Shown: positions 15,783 to 22,454, counted from the stretch's first letter. The stretch: 22,454 bases of DNA from CAYWNA01 sp964459305 (GCA_964459305.1 CAYWNA010000221.1:1-22454); one strand, 5' to 3'. The notes: generated by a model not told the origin, from the letters alone. Numbers and translations: made by a program.

Positions 15783-16907
15783 CTATTCCTTAAATGCTTC
15801 CGGTACCTCCTCGCCCTCTTCTCCCTCTTCCTCGGCACGTCTTGCATTCACGATCCGCTTTGCCAGATCGTCCGGGAGTTGTGCTTTGGCCAGCACCTCT
15901 TCGATGGTAACCTTCTCCTCCTTCCACAAATTGAACAGCGCGTCATCCATCAATATCATGCCGAGTTTGGCGCCGGTCTGAATCGCAGAATTGATGCGGA
16001 AGGTCTTGTTTTCTCGGATCAAATTACCCACGGCCGAGGTGACTACCAAGATCTCATACGCCGCGCACCGCCCGCCACCGATACGTGGACACAGTTGCTG
16101 CGCCACCACGGAAATCAGCGCGGTGGCCAATTGGGTACGAATCTGGTCCTGCAAATTGCCTGGAAACGCGTCGATGATTCGGTTGATCGTGCCTTGGGCA
16201 CTGTTTGTGTGCAGCGTCCCAAACACCACGTGGCCCGTTTCTGCGGCCGTGATTGCCGCTTCGATGGTTTCCAAATCGCGCAGCTCGCCCACCAGGATTA
16301 CGTCCGGATCCTGCCGCAACGCGCGCCGGATCGCTTCGGCAAAGCTGGGCACGTCGACGCCGACCTCGCGCTGATTGACCTGGGACTTCTTGTGGTAGTG
16401 GTAGAACTCGATCGGATCTTCGATCGTGATAATGTGGTGGTCAACGGTTTCGTTCAGGTAATTGACTATGGTGGCCAAAGTCGTACTCTTGCCCGATCCG
16501 GTCGGACCGGTCACCAGAAACAAGCCGCGAGGCCGCATCGCTGTTTTCAAGCACACCTCCGGCAATCCCAACTGCTCCGGAGTGAGCATATCATTGGGGA
16601 TTTGCCGAAGCACCATGGCGATCTGACCGCGTTGCTTGAAGATCGATACGCGGAATCGTGCCGCGTCGCCGAAGGCAAAGCCAAAGTCGGCGCTACCGGT
16701 CTCCGACAGATCGCGCTGGCACCGCTCCGGTGCGATGCTCTTCATCAAAGCGACCGTGTCATCCGGTTCCAGCACTTTGGTCTCCAGCCTCCGCAATCTA
16801 CCGTGCAAGCGAAACACGGGCGGTTGGCCGGTCGTGATGTGAATATCGCTGGCGCCTTGTTTCACACACGCCTGCAGCAATTTGTCGATCAGAATCGTTT
16901 GTGCCAT
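15783..16907 (-). CDS. pilT: PilT-type pilus retraction ATPase
   Basis: Encodes 374 aa, close to the usual PilT length of 345-370. It starts MAQTILIDKLLQACVKQGAS then DIHITTGQPPVFRLHGRLRRL, the PilT N-terminal PAS-like domain. Walker A GPTGSGKST is at 134-142, Asp box TIEDPIEF at 161-168, Walker B VILVGELRDLET at 203-214 and His box GHVVFGTLHTNSA at 225-237. GNLIREN (294-300) matches the C-terminal AIRNLIRE signature that separates PilT from PilB. There is no tetracysteine. An acidic tail (EEEGEEGEE, about 359-367) extends beyond the family core. Start: ATG 16907 has a perfect GGAGG nine nt upstream. It depolymerises pili in twitching motility systems; its presence argues that the cluster makes a retractable pilus-like filament rather than, or besides, a pure type II secretion pseudopilus. 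Confidence 0.93.
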   Translation of the reverse strand: MAQTILIDKLLQACVKQGASDIHITTGQPPVFRLHGRLRRLETKVLEPDDTVALMKSIAPERCQRDLSETGSADFGFAFGDAARFRVSIFKQRGQIAMVLRQIPNDMLTPEQLGLPEVCLKTAMRPRGLFLVTGPTGSGKSTTLATIVNYLNETVDHHIITIEDPIEFYHYHKKSQVNQREVGVDVPSFAEAIRRALRQDPDVILVGELRDLETIEAAITAAETGHVVFGTLHTNSAQGTINRIIDAFPGNLQDQIRTQLATALISVVAQQLCPRIGGGRCAAYEILVVTSAVGNLIRENKTFRINSAIQTGAKLGMILMDDALFNLWKEEKVTIEEVLAKAQLPDDLAKRIVNARRAEEEGEEGEEVPEAFKE

Positions 16908-17304
16908 ATGTCAATACCTCCGAGGAATGCGCAGTAAATCGGGACAGGATCATGCAGAATTGTTTTGCCTCTGCCCATGAACCTCTGTTCCGTTGCGCTG
17001 CGCCGTGCTCGGAATCGGCTGGACGCGTACTCACGGACGCTGGGGGAAGAACGATTCTCCACATCCCAGTGCCATCCGCAGATGCGCGGGGCGCCGCATG
17101 CGTCACGATTATTCACAGCGCTGAACATCCATGCAAATTGACGGTGCAAAATCCTTCGGCACCGTACGTTTTGCCGCCTGCACTACGTTGTCGTCGCTGG
17201 AGTCCCGGCGTCAGCATGTCTTCGCGGCCGAAAAGCCGTCTGTCTTTGGATCTCGATGGCTGGACTCCAGCGAACTGACCGCGGCGGAACCAACAACCCC
17301 GCCG
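16908..17304. other. Spacer between ATPase 1 and pilT
   Basis: 397 nt without a gene I can support. It contains the pilT ribosome-binding site (16917-16921) and a pair of overlapping hairpins at 17141-17173. A GGCGGAACCAACAAC stretch at 17283-17297 beside the ATPase 1 stop faintly resembles the right arm of the repeat at 11192-11270. No clear -35/-10 pair was seen on the - strand. Confidence 0.5.
17141..17173. other. Two overlapping alternative hairpins
   Basis: ACGGTGC (17141-17147) pairs perfectly with GCACCGT (17159-17165). GCAAAA (17146-17151) pairs with TTTTGC (17168-17173). The two share bases 17146-17147 and interleave, so they cannot both form. It could be an attenuator-like switch upstream of pilT or chance. 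Confidence 0.3.
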
Positions 17305-19041
17305 TCAAGCGAGTGCCGCTATGTCGTCCTGTTCGGTCCGCTTGGCGACTCGGAACACCTCCTCCACAGTAGTGTATCCCGTCAACACCTTTCTGATGCC
17401 GTCGACATAGAGCGTTTTCATGCCCTCTTCGATGGCTACCTTGCGAATATCCGTTGCCGAGCGGTTCTCGAAGATCATCTCCCGGATTCTCGGAGACACC
17501 AGCATCAACTCATGGATGCCTGACCGACCGCGATAACCGCCCTTGTTACAAGCACCGCAACCCTTACCGCGTACGAAGGTAGAGTTATTGGCCATTTCGG
17601 GGGTTATTCCAGATGCCTCAAGTTCACTTTCTTTGGGTGTATATTCGTACCTGCATCTAGAGCATATCGTTCGCACAAGCCGCTGGGCGGTGATGGCAAT
17701 AACACTACTCCCGACCAGATATGCGGGAACTCCCATGTCAATCATGCGCGTTACAGCGCTGGGCGCATCGTTCGTGTGTAGCGTACTGAATACCAAGTGT
17801 CCAGTAAGGGAAGCTTGAATTCCCATGGATGCAGTCTCGTCATCTCGCATCTCGCCAACCAGGATGACGTTCGGCGCTTGGCGAAGCATAGCACGAATGA
17901 TCAGTGCAAAGTCCAGACCGATACTGTGCTTTACCTCGCACTGATTGATACCCGGCAGGTAGTACTCCACGGGATCCTCGGCCGTGATGATTTTCCTGTC
18001 TGGACGGTTTAGCGTATTCAGGGCAGCATAGAGTGTGGTCGTCTTTCCCGATCCGGTGGGACCGGTGACGAGGATGATTCCGTTGGGCCGTTTGATCAGT
18101 TTGTTGAACTTCGCGAAGTTCTCGTCGGCAAAGCCCAGCTGGCGAAGGCCGATCTTGATATTGTCTTTGTCCAACAGACGCATCACCGTGGACTGGCCGT
18201 GGTTGGTAGGAATGATGCTGACGCGAAGATCCAGCTCTTTCTCGCCCACCGTAATCTTGATTCTTCCATCCTGGGGACGCCGCCGCTCGGCAATGTCCAT
18301 GCTGGACAAAATCTTTATTCTGGAGGTGATGGCACTCAGCAAACGGCGGGGTGGACTATCCCTCTCAATCAGTGCGCCATCGATTCGATAGCGAATTCGG
18401 AGCCGATTCTCGAATGGTTCCACGTGGATGTCCGAAGCCCGTAGCTGTACGGCTTCCTGGATCAGCAAGTGTACCAGGCGCACGACAGGGGCGCTGGTCT
18501 CATCAATCGATTCGCCGGTGCCACCACTGATGTCGTCTTCGGTTTCGGTGAAATCAATTGCCGTATCGGTGAATTCCTGAAGCATCGAGTCGGCACTTTC
18601 GCCTTCCACTTGGCCATAGTGCCGGTTGATGGCCCCCATAATGTTCTCTCGCGGCGCCAATGCCGTCTCGATGCGGCGGTTCAGGATGAATCGCAGCTTC
18701 TCGAGTGTCTCAATGTCGAAGGGATCACTGACAACCACCGTCAGTGCATCATCGTCCTCTGACAAGGGAATCACCGAGTTTTCGCGAGCGATCGCCTCAG
18801 GAACCAGCTCGATAACCTGCTCGGGTATGGTGATCGACCGCAGGTTAACGAACCGCATGTTGTGGTGCTCGGCCATCGCCCGCACTACGTCTTCGCCTGT
18901 GGCGTATTCCAGATGTACCAAGCAGTCTGCCACGGGCTTCTTCGTGTCGGAAGCCAATTTCTGCGCTTCTGCCAACTGCTCTGGACTGATGACCCCATTG
19001 CGCAGCATTGTTTCTGTAAAATCGCCACCCTTGGAAACCAT
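17305..19041 (-). CDS. gspE: GspE/PilB-family assembly ATPase 1
   Basis: Encodes 578 aa. The N-terminal region (8-66) has the spacing of an MshEN domain but lacks the RLG and Gln positions seen in ATPase 2 (here FTETMLRNGVISPEQL and VADCLVHLEYATGEDV). Catalytic core: Walker A GPTGSGKTT (327-335), Asp box AEDPVEYY (354-361), Walker B VILVGEMRD (392-400) and His box GHLVFSTLHTNDA (414-426). Tetracysteine: Cys460, 463, 495, 498. The usual RQDPD before Walker B is RQAPN and the following DLETA is DDETA, so the core is intact but its surroundings deviate. Start: ATG 19041 has GAGGGA upstream. It is the first gene of the cluster and is likely cytoplasmic, acting on the same platform protein as ATPase 2, since only one gspF is present. 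An alternative is that it serves a platform encoded elsewhere. Confidence 0.88.
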   Translation of the reverse strand: MVSKGGDFTETMLRNGVISPEQLAEAQKLASDTKKPVADCLVHLEYATGEDVVRAMAEHHNMRFVNLRSITIPEQVIELVPEAIARENSVIPLSEDDDALTVVVSDPFDIETLEKLRFILNRRIETALAPRENIMGAINRHYGQVEGESADSMLQEFTDTAIDFTETEDDISGGTGESIDETSAPVVRLVHLLIQEAVQLRASDIHVEPFENRLRIRYRIDGALIERDSPPRRLLSAITSRIKILSSMDIAERRRPQDGRIKITVGEKELDLRVSIIPTNHGQSTVMRLLDKDNIKIGLRQLGFADENFAKFNKLIKRPNGIILVTGPTGSGKTTTLYAALNTLNRPDRKIITAEDPVEYYLPGINQCEVKHSIGLDFALIIRAMLRQAPNVILVGEMRDDETASMGIQASLTGHLVFSTLHTNDAPSAVTRMIDMGVPAYLVGSSVIAITAQRLVRTICSRCRYEYTPKESELEASGITPEMANNSTFVRGKGCGACNKGGYRGRSGIHELMLVSPRIREMIFENRSATDIRKVAIEEGMKTLYVDGIRKVLTGYTTVEEVFRVAKRTEQDDIAALA

Positions 19042-19366
19042 GGCAAAATCCCTCTCAGTTAAGGATCGCAGGGGAGCAGACCGATCTGCCGGAGCAAGAC
19101 TACTACACCGGGAGCAGACACGCTCCCGCTACTGGACCGAATCGCCTCTGCGACAAGCGGCTACGTTCTCTATATTATCTTGTCCAATACTATCTTGCCT
19201 TGTCAATCACAACTACAGGTGTGTTGGGAGTTTAGTGGTCAAGGATTGCGGACTGCACGTCGCCGTGGAGAATAGAGTTATTCAGCTTTCTTAACTGGCA
19301 CGACAACGAAGCAGACGGGAAAGCACACACGGGGGACGGATTAGCGATTCGCCCTACGTTCCGAAT
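19042..19366. other. Divergent upstream region of the pilus cluster and the methyltransferase
   Basis: 325 nt between divergent starts. It includes a perfect hairpin at 19109-19128 and a notably AT-rich stretch at 19165-19210 that is the best place for a pilus-cluster promoter. A TTGACA occurs on the - strand at 19206-19201 but the nearest GATAAT (19179-19174) is 21 nt away, too far for a standard sigma-70 site. The AT-rich part also has a direct repeat, TATCTTG, at 19176-19182 and 19191-19197. No gene was recognised. Confidence 0.4.
19109..19128. other. Perfect 7-bp hairpin in the leader of ATPase 1
   Basis: CGGGAGC (19109-19115) and GCTCCCG (19122-19128) are exact inverted copies around a 6-nt loop, about 70-90 nt upstream of the first ATG of the pilus cluster. 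It may be a mRNA leader structure or a protein-binding palindrome. No T-run follows it. Confidence 0.35.
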
Positions 19367-20281
19367 GTGACGCACCTATTCCGAGGGTTGGCCCAGGAGC
19401 TTGCCCGGCACCAACTGGATCGCGCCGAAGTGTTCTCATCGGACCAATACGAACTGATCGATTTTGGCGAGGGGCGCAAATTGGAACGATTTGGGCCCTA
19501 CGTGCTCGACCGGCCATGTGCTGCCGCGGAAACAGACCGCCCGTCAAAACCAGCCTCATGGAGGGGTTCCACTTCTCGCTATGAACGTGCCGGAGACAAC
19601 AGCGGCGTTTGGTCGCCAAAGGATGGTTTGCCCAAATCCTGGACCATCTGCTATGGACAGGCGCAGTTCCAGCTAAGACCGACGCCATTTGGGCAGGTCG
19701 GCGTTTTTCCCGAGCAGTCGGAAAACTGGGACTGGATCGCATTGCAGGTGAAGCGGGCCAACCGCCCGCTGAAAGTGCTGAATCTGTTTGCCTACACCGG
19801 CGGCTCGACATTGGCTGCCGCCCGGGCGGGTGCCGAGGTGGTTCACATTGATGCCGCCAGAAACGCGGTGGCGCGGGCGCGACAAAACGCCAAGTTGTCC
19901 GGTCTGGCGGGTTCCCCGATTCGTTGGATTGTGGAAGATGCCGTGAAGTTCGTGCGCCGCGAGCTTCGTCGCGGCAATCGCTATGATGCAGTGATTCTGG
20001 ATCCGCCCACGTACGGTCACGGGCCGAAGGGAGAAGCGTGGAAAATCGAACGGCATCTGCTGCCGTTGCTGACGCTGTGCGGCCAACTGGCGCAGGACCG
20101 CTTCGCGTTTTTATTGTTGACATGTCACACGCCGAGTCTGGGGCCAGCGGAACTGGAAGCATATCTCGCGGACGCGGTTTTCGGACACTGCCAGAGTGGC
20201 GTCGTGGCACGTCGGTTACACATCCGGTCGGCGGACGGTCGTTTGTTGCCCAGCGGAGTTGTGGCGCGTTGGCCGAGTTGA
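19367..20281 (+). CDS. Class I SAM-dependent methyltransferase, RlmI/RlmK-like
   Basis: Encodes 304 aa from GTG 19367. SAM-binding motif I is VLNLFAYTGGSTLAAA (137-152), with the acidic HIDAARNAVARARQNA after it. The catalytic DPPTYG (212-217) is the motif found in RlmK/RlmL-C and RlmI-type RNA base methyltransferases. The N-terminal part (GPYVLDRP, then WTICYGQAQFQLRPTPFGQVGVFPEQ) matches the segment that precedes the fold in these enzymes, but there is no PUA domain as in full RlmI (about 396 aa). It is likely a 23S rRNA methyltransferase, though the target base cannot be read from sequence. Start is uncertain: there is no strong ribosome-binding site before the GTG, and an overlapping ATG at 19365 is out of frame. 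It is followed after 19 nt by a SpoU methyltransferase gene, so the two probably form an RNA-modification operon. Confidence 0.82.
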   Translation: MTHLFRGLAQELARHQLDRAEVFSSDQYELIDFGEGRKLERFGPYVLDRPCAAAETDRPSKPASWRGSTSRYERAGDNSGVWSPKDGLPKSWTICYGQAQFQLRPTPFGQVGVFPEQSENWDWIALQVKRANRPLKVLNLFAYTGGSTLAAARAGAEVVHIDAARNAVARARQNAKLSGLAGSPIRWIVEDAVKFVRRELRRGNRYDAVILDPPTYGHGPKGEAWKIERHLLPLLTLCGQLAQDRFAFLLLTCHTPSLGPAELEAYLADAVFGHCQSGVVARRLHIRSADGRLLPSGVVARWPS

Positions 20282-20300
20282 AGGCTGAGGTATTAGTCAG

Positions 20301-21122
20301 TTGAACACACGGGCGATCACCAGTCTGCAGAACGCACGGGTCAAAAGCGCGATCAAACTGCGTACGGCTCGGGATCGCACGGAACAGGGACGCATTGTCA
20401 TTGATGGTGTGCGCGAGCTTTATCGGGCGGTTAGCGCTGGCGTCGAACTGATCGAGGTCTTCATGTGTCCGGACATGTGCGGAGAAGACGCGCGGGACCT
20501 TGCCACGACGATTTCAAGCCGGGCGGTCAGGGTGCTGACGGTCACGCCCGCAGTGTTCCAGAAACTGGCTTTTGGCAAACGCGCCGAGGGGCTTGTTGCG
20601 ATTGCCCGAACACCGTACACGTCGCTGGAGGACATCGACCTAAGGGACGAACGTCTGGTAGCGATTCTCGAAGGGATTGAGAAGCCGGGCAACGTGGGCG
20701 CGGTGCTTCGCAGTGCGGATGCGGTGGGGATAGATGCACTGGTTGTGGCGGATGGGCGAACCGACTTGTACAATCCCAACACGATTCGAGCCAGCCTGGG
20801 AGCGGTTTTTACCGTGCCAATCTGCACGGCTACCAGCGAGCAGACGCTGTCGTGGCTTCGACGACATGGCGTGCGCATCTTTGCGGCGCGGGTGGACGGG
20901 GCCGTCTGCTACACGGACGTTTCTTTTCGAGGACCATGCGCGGTGGTGCTCGGCAGCGAGTCGGATGGACTCTCCGACCTCTGGCGTGCGGGCGATGTCA
21001 CGGCGGTTTCACTGCCGATGCTGGGCGCGGTCGACAGTCTGAACGTATCGACGACGGCCGCCGTGTTGTTCTACGAAGCGTTACGCCAACGGTCAGCCGG
21101 GACTCGTGAAGCGGCGGAGTGA
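20301..21122 (+). CDS. SpoU/TrmH-family RNA 2'-O-methyltransferase
   Basis: Encodes 273 aa from a TTG codon (20301), with GAGG about 10 nt upstream. Residues 8-100 match the substrate-binding domain (NARVKSAIKLRTARDR... IVIDGVRELYRAV). The SPOUT knot carries motif 1 EGIEKPGNVGAVLRSADA (124-141, with catalytic-type Asn131 and Arg137), motif 2 VLGSESDGLS (216-225) and motif 3 LPMLGAVDSLNVSTTAA (238-254). This is the full set for SpoU enzymes, which methylate ribose 2'-OH in rRNA or tRNA. The closest named relatives by layout are RlmB and the thiostrepton-resistance type; the substrate is not determinable here. It lies 19 nt after the class I methyltransferase gene and is probably co-transcribed with it. 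No in-frame ATG fits the domain start better than the TTG. Confidence 0.88.
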   Translation: MNTRAITSLQNARVKSAIKLRTARDRTEQGRIVIDGVRELYRAVSAGVELIEVFMCPDMCGEDARDLATTISSRAVRVLTVTPAVFQKLAFGKRAEGLVAIARTPYTSLEDIDLRDERLVAILEGIEKPGNVGAVLRSADAVGIDALVVADGRTDLYNPNTIRASLGAVFTVPICTATSEQTLSWLRRHGVRIFAARVDGAVCYTDVSFRGPCAVVLGSESDGLSDLWRAGDVTAVSLPMLGAVDSLNVSTTAAVLFYEALRQRSAGTREAAE

Positions 21123-21181
21123 TGGAGTCGTGGCCCCAAGAACACATACCACCGGCGGCCAGGATTGACACTTTTCCGCAG

Positions 21182-21245
21182 GTAGCCGAAGTCGCCAGAC
21201 TTTGGTCTGCGTAAGGAAAAACCAAACTCTGGCGAGTTCGGCTAC
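21182..21245 (+). repeat. REPIN-like inverted pair of GTAG-headed palindromes, copy 2
   Basis: Arms of 24 nt at 21182-21205 and 21222-21245 are inverted copies around a 16-nt spacer. Each starts GTAGCCGAA and folds into its own hairpin with a GCCA loop. Arm 1 has AAGTC/GACTT and arm 2 has AACTC/GAGTT. The arm order is that of copy 1 (7457-7523) read on the opposite strand, so this is one asymmetric element in two orientations, with unrelated spacers. Confidence 0.8.
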
Positions 21246-21272
21246 AGGTCAGACTTGTCCGCGGATGGCATG

Positions 21273-21328
21273 AACTCGAAGCGCAAGCGAGGAAAACACG
21301 CCCATGCCCCCGCTTACGCATCGGGATT
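21273..21328. repeat. Inverted pair of GCGTAAGCG-type repeats
   Basis: AACTCGAAGCGCAAGCGAGG at 21273-21292 and, on the opposite strand from 21328, AATCCCGATGCGTAAGCGGG. A third, clean copy is at 22428-22449. Related sequence inside short open frames gives the peptide RRVSEG, here a by-product of the repeat rather than a protein motif. Confidence 0.55.
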
Positions 21329-21485
21329 TCGTACGGTCCGCGCTGTGCATGTTCGGCCGCCTGCGGGGCCGCAGTTGTTTCGCTTGGTTATTGTGAGGGG
21401 AGTCGGGTCAGTCGTCGTTTCGGGTTGGCCAGATACCCGAGTTCGCGATGGTCCGTCCAATGAAGTCCCGACCAACATTGCGGTC

Positions 21486-21513
21486 TTGACAGCCTTCCAC
21501 GGCAGCCGATAAG
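21486..21513 (+). promoter_or_regulatory. Candidate sigma-70-type promoter
   Basis: A consensus TTGACA at 21486-21491 is followed after 16 nt by GATAAG (21508-21513; four of six matches to TATAAT). The predicted transcript would start near 21520 and have a leader of about 75 nt before the ATG at 21597. Promoter rules in planctomycetes are poorly known, so this is tentative. Confidence 0.35.
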
Positions 21514-21596
21514 AATCAACGTCGCCTCGGGATCGTCACGGGGCTTTGGATGTTATTGCGGCAATACCGCAGATAGTTAGGTCCCTGGAGCGTCTG

Positions 21597-22403
21597 ATGC
21601 CCATCGAAATCACGTGCACCGGCTGTGAAAGACGTCTGCGAGTCCCTGACAAGGTAGCCGGCAAACGGATCAAGTGTCCTAAATGCGAAACCGTCTTGCG
21701 GGTCCCCGACGCATCTGCGGAAGACGAGCCGCCCACAGTTAAGCAGTCCCCCACGAAAGAGTCGGTGGCTGCCAAAATGGAACCTGAGCCGCAACCGTCG
21801 CTGTCGGACAGTTGGTACCTGAAGGGGGAGGACGGGGAAGACTATGGACCAGTTCCAAAGACCGAACTGGATGGGTGGATGGGGGAGGGACGAATCACCT
21901 CGGATTGCCAGCTATTGCAGGATGGGGCGGATCAGTGGCAATGGGCTAGTGATGTTTATCCCGAGTTGAAGGCCCCGGCGACGCCGCCTTCGCCGACACC
22001 TCCTGTCGAACCGCCGGACTCAGACACGAACGGCGGAGTCGACGCGGGCGCGTTTGCCTTCGCCGCTGCGGATGCGTCCCCAAGTTTGCGTGCCACAGGC
22101 CGGCGCCGCGTTCGCAAGGCCGTGAAGAAGAAGAAAGTGGTCAACGAACCTGAAACCGTAGTCGAACCAGCGGCGGAAATTCCCGTCGAAGGGGAGGAAA
22201 GCAATAAATCGAAACTCGTTGCCGGCCTGTTGGGGATCTTCTTGGGTGCGTGCGGCGTACACCGCTTCTACCTGGGATACACCGGTCTGGGGCTGATCAT
22301 GTTGTTCACCTGCGGCGGATTGGGCATTTGGTCACTGATCGACGCGATCATGGTACTGATGGGCAAGGTGCCCGATGTGCACGGGCGGCCGCTGAAAGGC
22401 TAG
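21597..22403 (+). CDS. Zinc-ribbon / GYF_2 / TM2 domain membrane protein
   Basis: Encodes 268 aa. Residues 5-37 form a small zinc ribbon with Cys7, Cys10, Cys27 and Cys30 (CTGC and CPKC). Residues 73-125 match the GYF_2 domain (WYLKGEDGEDYGPVPKTEL ... WQWASDVYPEL), a fold thought to bind proline-rich peptides. A low-complexity Pro/Ala-rich linker and a Lys/Arg cluster (RRRVRKAVKKKK, 169-180) follow. The C-terminal TM2 domain (206-256) has two membrane helices around GVHRFYLGY (220-228), the family signature. The N-terminal domains would be joined to a small membrane anchor; which side they face is not shown, but the basic cluster suggests the cytoplasm. Start: ATG 21597 has GGAG 6 nt upstream and starts exactly at the ribbon; an in-frame start at 21546 would add 17 residues of no clear use. 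Function unknown. Confidence 0.85.
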   Translation: MPIEITCTGCERRLRVPDKVAGKRIKCPKCETVLRVPDASAEDEPPTVKQSPTKESVAAKMEPEPQPSLSDSWYLKGEDGEDYGPVPKTELDGWMGEGRITSDCQLLQDGADQWQWASDVYPELKAPATPPSPTPPVEPPDSDTNGGVDAGAFAFAAADASPSLRATGRRRVRKAVKKKKVVNEPETVVEPAAEIPVEGEESNKSKLVAGLLGIFLGACGVHRFYLGYTGLGLIMLFTCGGLGIWSLIDAIMVLMGKVPDVHGRPLKG

Positions 22404-22427
22404 CCCGCATTTCTCATCAGCCCATCG

Positions 22428-22449
22428 TAACCCGACGCGTAAGCGAGGG
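22428..22449 (+). repeat. GACGCGTAAGCGAGGG-type dispersed repeat
   Basis: TAACCCGACGCGTAAGCGAG followed by GG, 25 nt after the stop of the TM2-protein gene, at the window edge. It is the clean version of the two degenerate copies at 21273-21328. Confidence 0.55.
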
Positions 22450-22454
22450 CTGAC

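Larger units (their letters stand above)
21123..21596. other. Repeat-bearing intergenic region
   Basis: 474 nt without a supportable gene. It holds the REPIN-like pair at 21182-21245, an inverted pair of GCGTAAGCG-type repeats at 21273-21328 and a candidate promoter at 21486-21513 for the downstream membrane protein gene. Confidence 0.6.

Noticed and set aside
15738..16937. Long + strand open frame (399 codons) opposite pilT
   Set aside because: Antisense to an intact pilT; composition is that of a complementary-strand shadow.
16901..17278. 125-codon + strand open frame in the ATPase 1 / pilT spacer
   Set aside because: No ribosome-binding site or recognisable domain; it overlaps the pilT start antisense. 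Left as non-coding.
19296..19312. TGGCACG, resembling the -24 half of a sigma-54 promoter, upstream of the methyltransferase
   Set aside because: The GC of a -12 element is not at the required 10-nt distance after GG; only a half-site is present.
19341..20210. - strand open frame of 289 codons opposite the methyltransferase
   Set aside because: The + strand frame has SAM-binding and DPPTYG motifs; this one is Arg/Pro/Ser-rich with no motif.

Overview
The window looks like a chromosomal segment from a planctomycete, most likely of the Pirellulales type. This is inferred from the very large, Asp/Gly-rich pseudopilins, the E-T-E-F order of the secretion/pilus genes, a zinc-ribbon/GYF/TM2 protein, and intergenic spacers packed with short palindromic repeats. 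No rRNA, tRNA, CRISPR array, integrase or transposase gene was seen.

Layout. Bases 1-73 (+) hold the last 23 codons of a gene that enters from the left. From 19041 down to 321 (- strand, about 18.7 kb) runs one co-directional type II secretion / type IV pilus-like cluster: GspE/PilB ATPase 1, PilT, GspE/PilB ATPase 2, GspF/PilC platform protein, then six (pseudo)pilins. These are a GspG-like protein, a second GspG-like protein broken by a 100-N assembly gap, a GspH-like, a GspI-like, a giant GspK-like (1733 aa) and a GspJ-like protein. Several junctions are tightly coupled (an ATGA overlap between gspK and gspJ; 2 nt between the H-like and I-like genes). Others have 60-400 nt spacers, most of them holding dispersed repeats. 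Divergent from this cluster, on the + strand, lie a class I SAM-dependent RlmI/RlmK-like methyltransferase, a SpoU/TrmH RNA methyltransferase 19 nt behind it, and, after a repeat-filled spacer, a zinc-ribbon-GYF_2-TM2 membrane protein.

How the genes would work together. The ATPases would drive the GspF/PilC platform to polymerise (E/B) or retract (T) a filament. The G-like protein would be the main subunit and the H/I/J/K-like proteins the tip. No secretin, prepilin peptidase or PilM/N/O/P/GspL/M assembly gene is in the window, so those parts must be encoded elsewhere. Many of the pilins carry DxDxDG calcium-type loops, suggesting Ca-dependent folding or assembly. Only the second GspE keeps a clean MshEN-like N-terminal repeat (a c-di-GMP-binding fold), so the two extension ATPases may be controlled differently.

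The most unusual non-coding content is the repeats: (i) two copies of an asymmetric REPIN-like pair with GTAG heads and compensatory stem changes, (ii) a second GTAG-type pair placed in a prepilin leader/start region, (iii) a nested 124-bp inverted repeat, (iv) three copies of an AAATCCGAA-type repeat near gene ends, and (v) three copies of a GACGCGTAAGCGAGGG-type repeat.
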